From VRUE01 sp035605695 (lineage in GTDB: Bacteria > Actinomycetota > Thermoleophilia > Solirubrobacterales > 70-9), in contig DATNGZ010000037.1 of NCBI GenBank assembly GCA_035605695.1, positions 1 to 64,000 of the forward strand: a stretch of DNA of 64,000 bases, in the 5' to 3' direction. Positions 42,656 through 50,206 of the stretch are shown here, in pieces. The position numbers and the translations under genes were made by a program. Under the pieces are notes generated by a model that made no database searches, was not told where the DNA came from, and was given only the letters and a program-made list of their open reading frames with translations. How positions within the stretch are numbered: the stretch's first letter is position 1; every line of letters starts with the position of its first letter.

Positions 42656-43861
42656 ATGAGAAACGAGCCGGAGAGACTTAGCTTTGAGGTCGTCGCGCGG
42701 GATGGGGGTGCCCGGACGGGTGTCTTGCGGACGGCGCACGGGCCCGTCCACACGCCGGCGTTTATTCCGCTGGCGACGAAAGGGACGGTGCGCGGCCTCG
42801 AAGCTCGTGAGGTAGCCGAACTCGGCTACGAGATGGTGCTGGGGAACACATACCACCTGTTCGTCTCGCCGGGGCCGGAGCGGATTGCCAGGGCTGGGGG
42901 GCTGCACGGGTTCATGGGGTGGGAGCGGGCGCTGATCACCGACTCAGGCGGGTTCCAGGTGTTTTCGCTCGCGCACGGCGGCGTGGCGAACGAGGTGAAG
43001 GGAAGTGGGCGCCAGGGTGGCGCCCACGGCTCGGTGGTCTCGATCAAGGAGGAGGGAGTCCACTTCCGTTCCTACCGCGACGGGGCGGAGCTGTTCATCT
43101 CACCCGAGGTATCGATGCAGGTGCAGGCGGCGCTCGGCTCTGACATCGCGCTGGTCTTCGACGAGTGCACGCCGTTTCACGCCGACCGCGAGTACACCGC
43201 GCGCTCGACCGAGCGCACCCACCGCTGGCTCGACCGCTGCCTCGCCTGGCACGACGAGAACGGGCCCGAGCGCCAGGCGGTGTTCGGAATCGTCCAGGGT
43301 GGCGTCCACGAGGATCTGCGTCGGGAATCGGCCGATTACATCGCGGCGACGGGCGTCGACGGCCTCGCGATCGGCGGCACCCTCGGTCGCGACAAGGCGG
43401 AGATGCGCGAGGTGCTGGCGATGACCACGCCGATGCTGCCCGAGGCCGCACCGAAGCACCTGCTCGGAATCGGCGAGGTCGACGACCTGCTGGCCGGCAT
43501 CGCCCTCGGCCTCGACGTCTTCGACTGCGCCGTTCCCACCCGCCTCGCCCGCCACGGCGTCGCCCTGGCGCCGAACCCGGACAACCGCTTCCGCCTCGAC
43601 CTGCGCAAGTCCGGCCACGAGGGCGATCGCAACCCCCTGGTTGACGGTTGCCCTTGCCCCGCCTGTCAGCACCACGACCGCGACTACATCAGTTACCTCT
43701 CAAGGGCCGAGGAGCTAACCGCGGTCCGCCTCCTCTGCCTTCACAACCTCACTTACTTGCAGGAGCTAATGACAAACGCGCGAGCCGCCATCGCGGCCGA
43801 AAGCTTCAGCAGCTACTCAACCGCCGTCATGAATGGCGCATCCCCCTGGGCGGCTGATTGA
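42656..43861 (+). CDS. tgt: tRNA-guanine transglycosylase
   Basis: Bacterial Tgt swaps guanine-34 of certain tRNAs for the queuosine precursor preQ1. The 401-residue barrel has ITDSGGFQVFSL with its catalytic Asp, IVQGGVHEDLR, GLAIGG, the nucleophile-region VFDCAVPTRLARHG and the zinc site CPCPAC...H. Length is a little above the usual 370-380. No other queuosine gene is in the window. Its stop lies in the arm of a long inverted repeat. Confidence 0.95.
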   Translation: MRNEPERLSFEVVARDGGARTGVLRTAHGPVHTPAFIPLATKGTVRGLEAREVAELGYEMVLGNTYHLFVSPGPERIARAGGLHGFMGWERALITDSGGFQVFSLAHGGVANEVKGSGRQGGAHGSVVSIKEEGVHFRSYRDGAELFISPEVSMQVQAALGSDIALVFDECTPFHADREYTARSTERTHRWLDRCLAWHDENGPERQAVFGIVQGGVHEDLRRESADYIAATGVDGLAIGGTLGRDKAEMREVLAMTTPMLPEAAPKHLLGIGEVDDLLAGIALGLDVFDCAVPTRLARHGVALAPNPDNRFRLDLRKSGHEGDRNPLVDGCPCPACQHHDRDYISYLSRAEELTAVRLLCLHNLTYLQELMTNARAAIAAESFSSYSTAVMNGASPWAAD

Positions 43862-43971
43862 GGGGGTTGGGCACCCCTCCGAACGGCTTGTGCCTTTTCG
43901 GCGATCCAACTGCGGCCAGCCGATCGCTCTCCACCGAAAAAGTTGAGAGAGGAGAGGTGCCCAACCCCCTC
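43860..43971. terminator. Long inverted repeat between convergent tgt and kinase genes
   Basis: Arms 43860-43880 and 43951-43971 match at 20 of 21 positions with a 70-nt spacer that holds a further CTTTTCGG/CCGAAAAAG pair. It lies between converging genes and could fold as a two-way terminator. Confidence 0.6.
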
Positions 43972-43982
43972 CAACCACCCCG

Positions 43983-45203
43983 CTATTCGGTGTTCTTCTT
44001 AACCAGGTCCTTGAATTCTTCGACCACCTTGTCGACCGTGTTGCCGGCGACTTCGGTGGCCTTTACCCCAGTCGCCTTGTCGGTCGTATAGATCACCGCT
44101 GCTGCTACGGCAGCAGCTATGAGGACCAAGGCAACAAGGACCATCACGAAGCGGGTGAAGCGGGAGAAGGCGCTGCGCTTTTGATGAGCTTGGACCGGCG
44201 GGGGCGGAGCTACTGGGGGAGGTTGGGGAGCACGGGCGACGGGCCGGCGCGTCTGCGAGGGTGCCGGGCGGTACTCGGTCTGGGCGGTCTGGTCGAGGCG
44301 GCGGGTGGCGGTCTCGCCGCCGAGCATCTGGGTCGGGGTGTCTTCGTCGAAGGGCAGGGTCACGTCCTCGCCTTGCAGCCCCAGTTGCAGCCCGCCGGCG
44401 AGCTCGCTGGCGCTGGCGTAACGGCGGTTGGGGTCGCCCTCGAGCGCTCGCAGCACCGCCGCGCCCAGCGCCTCGGGCACCTCGTCGTTGTAGGTGCTGG
44501 GGGGTAGCGGGCGCTCGTTTTGCTGGCGCACCGCCAGCTCGGCGAGGGTCGAGCCCTCGTACGGCAGCCGCCCGGTGAGGAACTGGTAAAGGACGACGCC
44601 GAGCGCGTAGACGTCGGTCGCCGGGGTCGCCTCCTCGCCGCGCACCTGCTCGGGCGAGAGGTAGGCGGCGGTGCCGACAACCGAGCCGACTTGGGTGATG
44701 CGGGTCTGTTCGACCGCGCGGGCGATGCCGAAGTCGGTCAGCTTGACCGTCATCTCGCCGCCGCCGACCGGACCGCCGAAGACCATCAGGTTGCCTGGCT
44801 TGACGTCGCGGTGGATGATCCCGCGCCGGTGGGCGTAGTCGAGCCCCGCGCAGGCCTGGGCGCCGATCTCGGCCGTGGTCTCGCCATCGAGCGGCCCCTG
44901 GCGCTGCAGGATCTGGGCCCCCGAGCGCCCTTCGACGTACTCCATGACGATGTAGTGGCGACCGTCGTCGATGCCGGTGTCGTAGACCTGGACGATGTTG
45001 GGGTGAATCAATTTGGCGACGGCAAGTGCCTCGCGGCGAAAGCGGGCGACGAAGCGCTCGTCGTCGGATAGGTGCTCGGCGAGGATCTTGACCGCGACCG
45101 TGCGCTCGAGGATCAGGTCGGTCGCCTGGTGGACGCTCGACATACCACCGGAGCCGAGCCGGTCGCCGATCTCGTAGCGACCCGAGAGGATTCCGCTCGC
45201 CAC
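43983..45203 (-). CDS. PknB-type Ser/Thr protein kinase
   Basis: The 406-residue protein has a full kinase domain (about 8-270: GSGGMSSV loop, VAVK lysine, HRDVKPGN catalytic loop, TDFGIA, AYLSPEQ), a Pro-rich juxtamembrane stretch, one transmembrane helix (about 345-370) and a short charged outer tail. It has no PASTA repeats. It starts with GTG in a 1-nt overlap with the upstream lipoprotein gene's stop, so the two are coupled. Confidence 0.93.
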   Translation of the reverse strand: MASGILSGRYEIGDRLGSGGMSSVHQATDLILERTVAVKILAEHLSDDERFVARFRREALAVAKLIHPNIVQVYDTGIDDGRHYIVMEYVEGRSGAQILQRQGPLDGETTAEIGAQACAGLDYAHRRGIIHRDVKPGNLMVFGGPVGGGEMTVKLTDFGIARAVEQTRITQVGSVVGTAAYLSPEQVRGEEATPATDVYALGVVLYQFLTGRLPYEGSTLAELAVRQQNERPLPPSTYNDEVPEALGAAVLRALEGDPNRRYASASELAGGLQLGLQGEDVTLPFDEDTPTQMLGGETATRRLDQTAQTEYRPAPSQTRRPVARAPQPPPVAPPPPVQAHQKRSAFSRFTRFVMVLVALVLIAAAVAAAVIYTTDKATGVKATEVAGNTVDKVVEEFKDLVKKNTE

Positions 45204-45844
45204 TATTCCCCTTCTCCTACGGGTGCGGCCGGGCCAACGCCGCCCGATGCGCCGGTGCCGCCTTCGTTCGGCGTCGTCGGTGTTGTCGGGGGTTCGGTCG
45301 GTGTGGTTTCCGTGGGGGTCGTCGGCGGCGCTTCTTTTTCTTTTTCTTTTTCCTGTTTCTCTTCTTCCTTTTCCAGCGCCTTTTCTTCCTTCTCGCGTTC
45401 CTTTTCTTCCTTCTTTTCGAGCCCTGGGGGAAGCTCGTCGTCTTCTTCTTCGGTGTCCGTCGCTTCGCCGGCCGGCGCGACGGTTTCCGTTTCAGTTTCC
45501 TGGCAGTTGGCGACTACTTCGCTCAGCTTTTCAGCGCCGCGCTGCAGGGCCTGCTTCAGCTTCGCGTCGACCCCGCCAAGCGCCTCCACTTGGTTGCTGA
45601 CTTCCTGCGCCGCGTTCTCGGCGCCGACACATTCACCTTCGCTGACGAACTGCTTAACGCTGTCGAGGTTTTCGGAGATCTCCTGCGCCGTGGTGCCGGG
45701 CAGCAGCTTGGCGTCTTCGCCTCCACCGCAGGAGACGAGCGCGACCGCAGCGGCGGCCCCGAGGACGAGGGCAAGGGCGAATGCTGCGAGCTGACGCACC
45801 GTTGCGAGTCTAGAGAATGGCTTGAGGGGTGGATTTACCTGCAT
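45203..45844 (-). CDS. Lipoprotein with Glu/Lys-rich stalk
   Basis: The 213-residue protein has a lipoprotein signal (lipobox ALVSC), a helical domain (about 40-115) with two Cys (GECVG, ANCQE), a highly charged Glu/Lys coiled-coil-like segment and a Thr/Pro/Gly-rich tail. I do not recognise a family. ATG at 45844 gives the signal peptide; an open frame continues upstream but only shadows the phosphoesterase gene. Coupling to the kinase gene suggests a sensing or scaffolding partner. Confidence 0.7.
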   Translation of the reverse strand: MQVNPPLKPFSRLATVRQLAAFALALVLGAAAAVALVSCGGGEDAKLLPGTTAQEISENLDSVKQFVSEGECVGAENAAQEVSNQVEALGGVDAKLKQALQRGAEKLSEVVANCQETETETVAPAGEATDTEEEDDELPPGLEKKEEKEREKEEKALEKEEEKQEKEKEKEAPPTTPTETTPTEPPTTPTTPNEGGTGASGGVGPAAPVGEGE

Positions 45845-45851
45845 TTGAGCG

Positions 45852-46592
45852 TCACTGGCCGGTGTAGAGGCGGTTGGCGAGGCGGCTGGGCAGGCCGGCG
45901 GCGGCGATCGGCGCCGCTGCGCGCTCGATCTCATAGGCGACGCGATGGAAGCAGGCCGTCTCCGCCTCGGTGTCGAGTTCCAGCCAGGCGGCCCGCGGGT
46001 CGCCATCGCGAGGCTGGCCGACGCTACCTGGGTTGACCAGCCAGCCCCCTTGGCCGAGGTCGAGCAGGGCGCCATCGCTGGCCTGAGCGCCGCGGGTGTC
46101 GCTCCCGTTGTCCCCTTCAGTCCTGCTGAAGAAGAGGGCGACGTGGGAGTGGCCGATCAGCCCGATCCGCTGCGGGTTGGCGTCCATGCCGGCGGCGGCC
46201 TGCTCGCCGGAGAGCACGTACTCCCAGACCGGGTCGCGCGGCGAGGCGTGGAAGAGGCCGACACCGGAACGCTCACCGTTCGGCTCCAGCTCACGCAGGA
46301 ACTCGAGCGAACGCTCGCTGACGTGCTCGCGCGTCCACGCAACCGCCACCGCTGCCGCCTCGGAGAAGGAGGAGATGTCGAGGCCGCCGAGGACGGCGAG
46401 GTCGTGGTTGCCGACCAGGCAGACGTCGCAGCGCTCGCGAACCAGCTCGGTGCACGCATCGGGCTCGACCCCGTAGCCGAGTACGTCGCCGAGGCACCAG
46501 ATCTCCTCGACGCCGGCGGCCTCGGTTGCCGCGAGGACCGCTTCGAGGGCGGGCAGGTTGGAGTGGATGTCGGTGATTGCGGCGACGCGCAC
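45852..46592 (-). CDS. Calcineurin-like metallophosphoesterase
   Basis: The 246-residue protein has the metal-binding motifs in order: DIHSN, GDVLGYG, GNHDLA and GHSH, of the YfcE/MJ0936-like family. It hydrolyses phosphate esters of unknown type. GTG at 46592 starts right at the first strand; TACGCT on the minus strand ends 7 nt upstream, so it may be leaderless. It heads a minus-strand operon with the lipoprotein and kinase. Confidence 0.88.
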   Translation of the reverse strand: MRVAAITDIHSNLPALEAVLAATEAAGVEEIWCLGDVLGYGVEPDACTELVRERCDVCLVGNHDLAVLGGLDISSFSEAAAVAVAWTREHVSERSLEFLRELEPNGERSGVGLFHASPRDPVWEYVLSGEQAAAGMDANPQRIGLIGHSHVALFFSRTEGDNGSDTRGAQASDGALLDLGQGGWLVNPGSVGQPRDGDPRAAWLELDTEAETACFHRVAYEIERAAAPIAAAGLPSRLANRLYTGQ

Positions 46593-46599
46593 GCCGGCC

Positions 46600-46631
46600 A
46601 GCGTACTTCGGCGCTCGCCCCTCCATACGAT
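46600..46631. promoter_or_regulatory. Divergent leaderless-type promoters, phosphoesterase/argS
   Basis: TACGCT (minus, 46600-46605) and TACGAT (plus, 46626-46631) each lie 7 nt from their start codons. The two start codons are only 46 bp apart, so the promoters overlap in their -35 regions. Confidence 0.5.
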
Positions 46632-46638
46632 GAGCACG

Positions 46639-48285
46639 ATGACGGTGGCCACCGACCCGATCGCCGAGCTGCGCTCCGCGGTGAACCGCGCGGCGCTTGC
46701 CTTGCGCGACGGTGAGTCGGCCGGTCCCGAGCCGACCCTGGAGCGCCCGCCCAAGGCCGAGCTCGGCGATTACAGCTCCAACGCGGCGATGCTGCTCGCC
46801 GCGCCGTTGGGGGAAAACCCGCGCGATGTCGCCGCCCGCCTCGCCACCGAGCTCAGCGAGCAGCTTGGGACCGAGACCGTCGACCGGATTGAGGTCGCCG
46901 GTCCGGGCTTCGTCAACCTCTTCCTCGCCGACGGCTGGTACCGGCGCGCGATGGCGAGCCTGACCGCGGCGGGCGAGAGGCTCGGCCCGGCCCCGGCGGG
47001 CTCGCCGGAACGCATCCTGGTCGAGTTCGTATCCGCCAACCCGACCGGGCCGCTGCACGTCGGCGGCGGCCGGCACGCCGCTTACGGCGATTCCCTGGTG
47101 CGCCTGCTCGAGGCGGCGGGGCACGAGGTCGAGCGCGAGTTCTACGTCAACGACGCCGGTGGCCAGATCTCCCGCTTCGCCGCCTCGATCGCCGCCCGCA
47201 TGCTCGGCGAGGAGATTCCCGAGGACGGCTACGAAGGCGACTACGTCGCCGAGCTGGGCAAGCGGATCGCGGCCGAGGGAGTTGATCCCGCCGACCTCGA
47301 GGCGATCGGCAACCGCGGGATCGAGCTGATGCTGGAGGGGGTGCGGGGCACGCTCGACCGCTTCGGCGTCCGCTTCGACAACTGGTTCTCTGAGCGCGAC
47401 CTCTACAGCCGCGGCGAGGTCGACGCCGCCCTGGCCCAGCTCGACCAGCACGGACACACTTATCGCAGCGACGAGGCGCTCTGGCTGCGCACGACCACTT
47501 TCGGCGACGACAAGGACCGGGTGCTGATCCGCGCCAACGGCGAACCGACCTACCTCGCCGCCGACGTCGCCTACCACTGGGACAAGCTCGAGCGCGGCTT
47601 CGCGCGGCTGATCGACATCCTCGGCGCCGACCACCACGGCTACGTTGCCCGCCTGCAGGCGGCGATCGCCGGGCTCGGCGCCGATCCCGAGCGCTTCGAG
47701 GCGCTGATCATGCGCCTCGTTCATATCGTCGAGAACGGCGAGCGGGCGGAAATGTCGAAGCGCAGCGGCGAGTTCGTCACGCTCGACGAACTGCTCGACG
47801 ACATCGGCGTCGACGCGGCGCGCTGGTTCATGCTCTGGCGCAGCCACGACACCACGGTGGACCTCGACCTCGAGCTGGCCCGGCGCCAGTCGAACGACAA
47901 CCCCGTCTACTACGTCCAGTACGCCCACGCCCGCATCGCCAGCATCCTGCGTAAGGCCAGCGCGGAGCCCGAGCAGGTCGCCGGTGCGGCCGGCATCGAG
48001 ACGCCCGGCACTGCGCTTGAGCCGACCGAGCGCGCGCTGATTAAGCGCCTGCTCGAATTCCCCGGCGAGGTGCGAGAGGCCGCCGAGCGCCGGGCGCCAC
48101 ACCGGATCTGCACCTTCTCGACCGCCGTTGCCGCTGATTTTCACGGCTTCTACCGCGACTGCCAGGTGGTCGGCGCCGAGGGCGAGGGGGTAGAGAGCTC
48201 GCGGCTGGCGCTCGCGCTACTCACCAAGCGTACGATTGCGGGCGGGCTCGATCTGCTGGGTATTTCCGCCCCCGAGCGGATGTGA
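46639..48285 (+). CDS. argS: Arginyl-tRNA synthetase
   Basis: The 548-residue class I synthetase charges tRNA-Arg. It has the N-terminal Add1 domain, the HIGH-type motif (SANPTGPLHVGGGRHAAYGD), the KMSK-type motif (AEMSKRSGEFVTL) and the C-terminal anticodon-binding helical domain. ATG at 46639 is preferred since TACGAT ends 7 nt before it; ATG at 46630 overlaps that hexamer. It overlaps the next gene by 4 nt. Confidence 0.95.
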   Translation: MTVATDPIAELRSAVNRAALALRDGESAGPEPTLERPPKAELGDYSSNAAMLLAAPLGENPRDVAARLATELSEQLGTETVDRIEVAGPGFVNLFLADGWYRRAMASLTAAGERLGPAPAGSPERILVEFVSANPTGPLHVGGGRHAAYGDSLVRLLEAAGHEVEREFYVNDAGGQISRFAASIAARMLGEEIPEDGYEGDYVAELGKRIAAEGVDPADLEAIGNRGIELMLEGVRGTLDRFGVRFDNWFSERDLYSRGEVDAALAQLDQHGHTYRSDEALWLRTTTFGDDKDRVLIRANGEPTYLAADVAYHWDKLERGFARLIDILGADHHGYVARLQAAIAGLGADPERFEALIMRLVHIVENGERAEMSKRSGEFVTLDELLDDIGVDAARWFMLWRSHDTTVDLDLELARRQSNDNPVYYVQYAHARIASILRKASAEPEQVAGAAGIETPGTALEPTERALIKRLLEFPGEVREAAERRAPHRICTFSTAVAADFHGFYRDCQVVGAEGEGVESSRLALALLTKRTIAGGLDLLGISAPERM

Positions 48286-48929
48286 TGCTGGGGCGACGGC
48301 GCAAACCCCCAGTGCTGGCCAGCTTCCCTGCAGCAAAGAGCGAGACCCCACGGCTGGGCGCGCTCGGCCGCGCCGAGCTCGATGCTTGCTCGAAGCTGGC
48401 GACCGCGCTGGCGGGGTCACGGACTGTGCTGGCCACCGGTCCGGCGCGCTCGGCGGTGGCGCTTGGACTAGCCGCCGCGGCGACCGCGGAGGGCCGGCGC
48501 GTCGCCCTCTTGGAGTGCGACTTGGCCTCCCCTCGGCTGGCGGAATTACTCGGCCTCTCGCCAACTCCCGGCCTGCACGAGTACCTGCGCGGCGAGGTCG
48601 ATGCCGCGCGGATCCTGCAGCCGCTGGTCCTTGCCGGCCCGGCCTCGGGCCGCGCGACCGAGCCGCTTGCCTGCATCGTCGCCGGTGAGCCCGAGCCCGA
48701 GCCGGCGGCGCTGCTCGATTCCGACCGCTGTGTCCACGCCACCGGCAAGCTGCGCCGGGCCTATGACCTGCTCGTCATCGACGGGCCTGCCGTCGGCCCG
48801 ACCCCCGGCCCGCTGAGGGCGCTTGCCGACCAGGTCGACACGACGATCGCCTGCGGCGAAAAGGGCGAGATTCCGAAGCGCCTGCCGATCCCGGTCGACG
48901 GGCTGGTCCTCTCGGACGAGGCTGCTTAG
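48282..48929 (+). CDS. Degenerate MinD/BY-kinase-like protein
   Basis: The 215-residue protein resembles the ATPase of tyrosine-autokinases: LATGPARSAVALGLAAAATAEG at the P-loop place, ALLECDLASPRLAELLGL like the Walker A' region, PGLHEYLRGE, and YDLLVIDGPAV like Walker B. The P-loop lacks GK[ST], so ATP hydrolysis is doubtful. The start is GTG or the following ATG (48285), overlapping argS. It converges on ccmH with a 4-bp overlap. Confidence 0.6.
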   Translation: MMLGRRRKPPVLASFPAAKSETPRLGALGRAELDACSKLATALAGSRTVLATGPARSAVALGLAAAATAEGRRVALLECDLASPRLAELLGLSPTPGLHEYLRGEVDAARILQPLVLAGPASGRATEPLACIVAGEPEPEPAALLDSDRCVHATGKLRRAYDLLVIDGPAVGPTPGPLRALADQVDTTIACGEKGEIPKRLPIPVDGLVLSDEAA

Positions 48930-49399
48930 AGGTCGTAGCGGCCGAGGTCGGCGTCAAGCCGCTCGGCGTCCTCGTCCTGGGGCGGTGCCGCCGGGGCATC
49001 CTCGTCCGCCGGGGGGTGCCGCCCGTCGCGGCGCCAGCGGCTGACGCTGAAGGCGAGCGCGATAACCGCGATGGCGAACGCGAGGATCGGGACCAGGTAG
49101 GCGGAGAGGTCAAAGCCGGAAGCCTTCGGCAGCGCCAGTACCGAGGAGCCGTACTGGGCGACCAGGGCGTCCTTGATCTCGGCCTTGGTCTTGCCCGCGG
49201 CGATCAGCTTTGCCACGTAGACCTTCTCCCGTTTTGCCTGCGGCGAGTCGGCCAGCTCGAGCAGGGTGCCGCAGATCGGGCACATCACTTCGTCTTCGAT
49301 GTCGTGAACCGTGGTCTGCCGGGTGGGCGCGGCAAGCGCGGGTGCGGCAAAGACCAGGAGGCCGACGGCGAGTGCGAAGAGCGTTGCGGCGCGCCTCAC
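48926..49399 (-). CDS. ccmH: Cytochrome c maturation protein CcmH
   Basis: CcmH reduces apocytochrome c for haem attachment. The 157-residue protein has a signal peptide (about 1-23), the redox motif CPIC (Cys 40 and 43) in EDEVMCPICGTLLELADS, the three-helix CcmH domain, then a transmembrane helix (about 105-122) and an acidic cytoplasmic tail. It overlaps ccmG by 4 nt. Confidence 0.92.
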   Translation of the reverse strand: MRRAATLFALAVGLLVFAAPALAAPTRQTTVHDIEDEVMCPICGTLLELADSPQAKREKVYVAKLIAAGKTKAEIKDALVAQYGSSVLALPKASGFDLSAYLVPILAFAIAVIALAFSVSRWRRDGRHPPADEDAPAAPPQDEDAERLDADLGRYDL

Positions 49400-49917
49400 T
49401 GTGAGCCTTCGATCAGCGGGTCGACCCGGTCTCGGAGGAAGTCATCGTCGACCACGCCGCGCCAGATCAGGGCCAATTTCCCGCGTGGGTTGACGAGGAA
49501 ATTCTCCGGCACGCCGGTCGAGCCGAAGGCCGAGAGGCGCTCGTCGCCGATCGAGCGCAGCTGCGGGTAGGTGGTCGGGTGGTCGCGCAAGAAAGCGACG
49601 GCATCGTCTTGGTTGTCCTGCACGTTGATGCCGACGACAGTTGTGTCATTGCCACGCCGGCGGCGGTAGAAGCGCTCCAGCACGGGCGCCTCCTCGCGGC
49701 AGGGGATGCACCATGAGGCCCAGAGGTTGACCAGGACCCACTCGCCGCGATGTTCGGCGATCGAGCCGTGGCCGGGCCCGGGCAGGGCGGGCAGGACGCG
49801 GTCGGGAGCCGGCTCGCCGAGGGCGATCTTCGTCGCGCCCTTGCTGAGCAGGCCGAAGGCGAGCAGGCCGACGACGGCCAGCACGGCGAGGAAGGCGAGG
49901 AACGATCGCGTGCTCAC
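49396..49917 (-). CDS. ccmG: Thiol-disulfide oxidoreductase, CcmG/TlpA type
   Basis: The 173-residue membrane-anchored thioredoxin has an N-terminal helix (7-25), the active site WCIPC (Cys 70 and 73), VNLWASWC and GVPENFLV with the cis-Pro region. It probably keeps cytochrome c thiols reduced together with CcmH. The GTG start has TAGAGT about 9 nt upstream. No other ccm gene is adjacent. Confidence 0.9.
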   Translation of the reverse strand: MSTRSFLAFLAVLAVVGLLAFGLLSKGATKIALGEPAPDRVLPALPGPGHGSIAEHRGEWVLVNLWASWCIPCREEAPVLERFYRRRRGNDTTVVGINVQDNQDDAVAFLRDHPTTYPQLRSIGDERLSAFGSTGVPENFLVNPRGKLALIWRGVVDDDFLRDRVDPLIEGSQ

Positions 49918-50206
49918 GGGCGCTGGACTCTAGATAGCACCCGCCTCCGGCACCGGCAAGCCGGTTTGGGAAGAAATTCTCAGGTTTCTCAAGATGCGCT
50001 CTCGGTTAGTCGATAGCGACCCATGAATCCCCGGTGGGGAGCGAAATCTCGCCGTCCCTAATGACCAGGCCCGATGAGACCCTTTGCTCACAAATCGCTA
50101 TGTTTCTCCGGGAGCCGAACCTCGCTTGGGCAGCGGGTGATCCGGTCATCGCCAGATCGGCCGCAGCTCAGGGGAGGTGGATCGAGCGGCAACTAGATCC
50201 AGCGCC

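Noticed and set aside
45367..45430. Low-complexity CTT/TTC-rich tract as a simple repeat or CRISPR-like array
   Set aside because: It encodes the Glu/Lys stalk of the lipoprotein in frame; no repeat-spacer structure is present.
46291..48144. 617-codon minus-strand frame opposite argS
   Set aside because: argS is unmistakable; the antisense translation is compositionally biased and has no motif.
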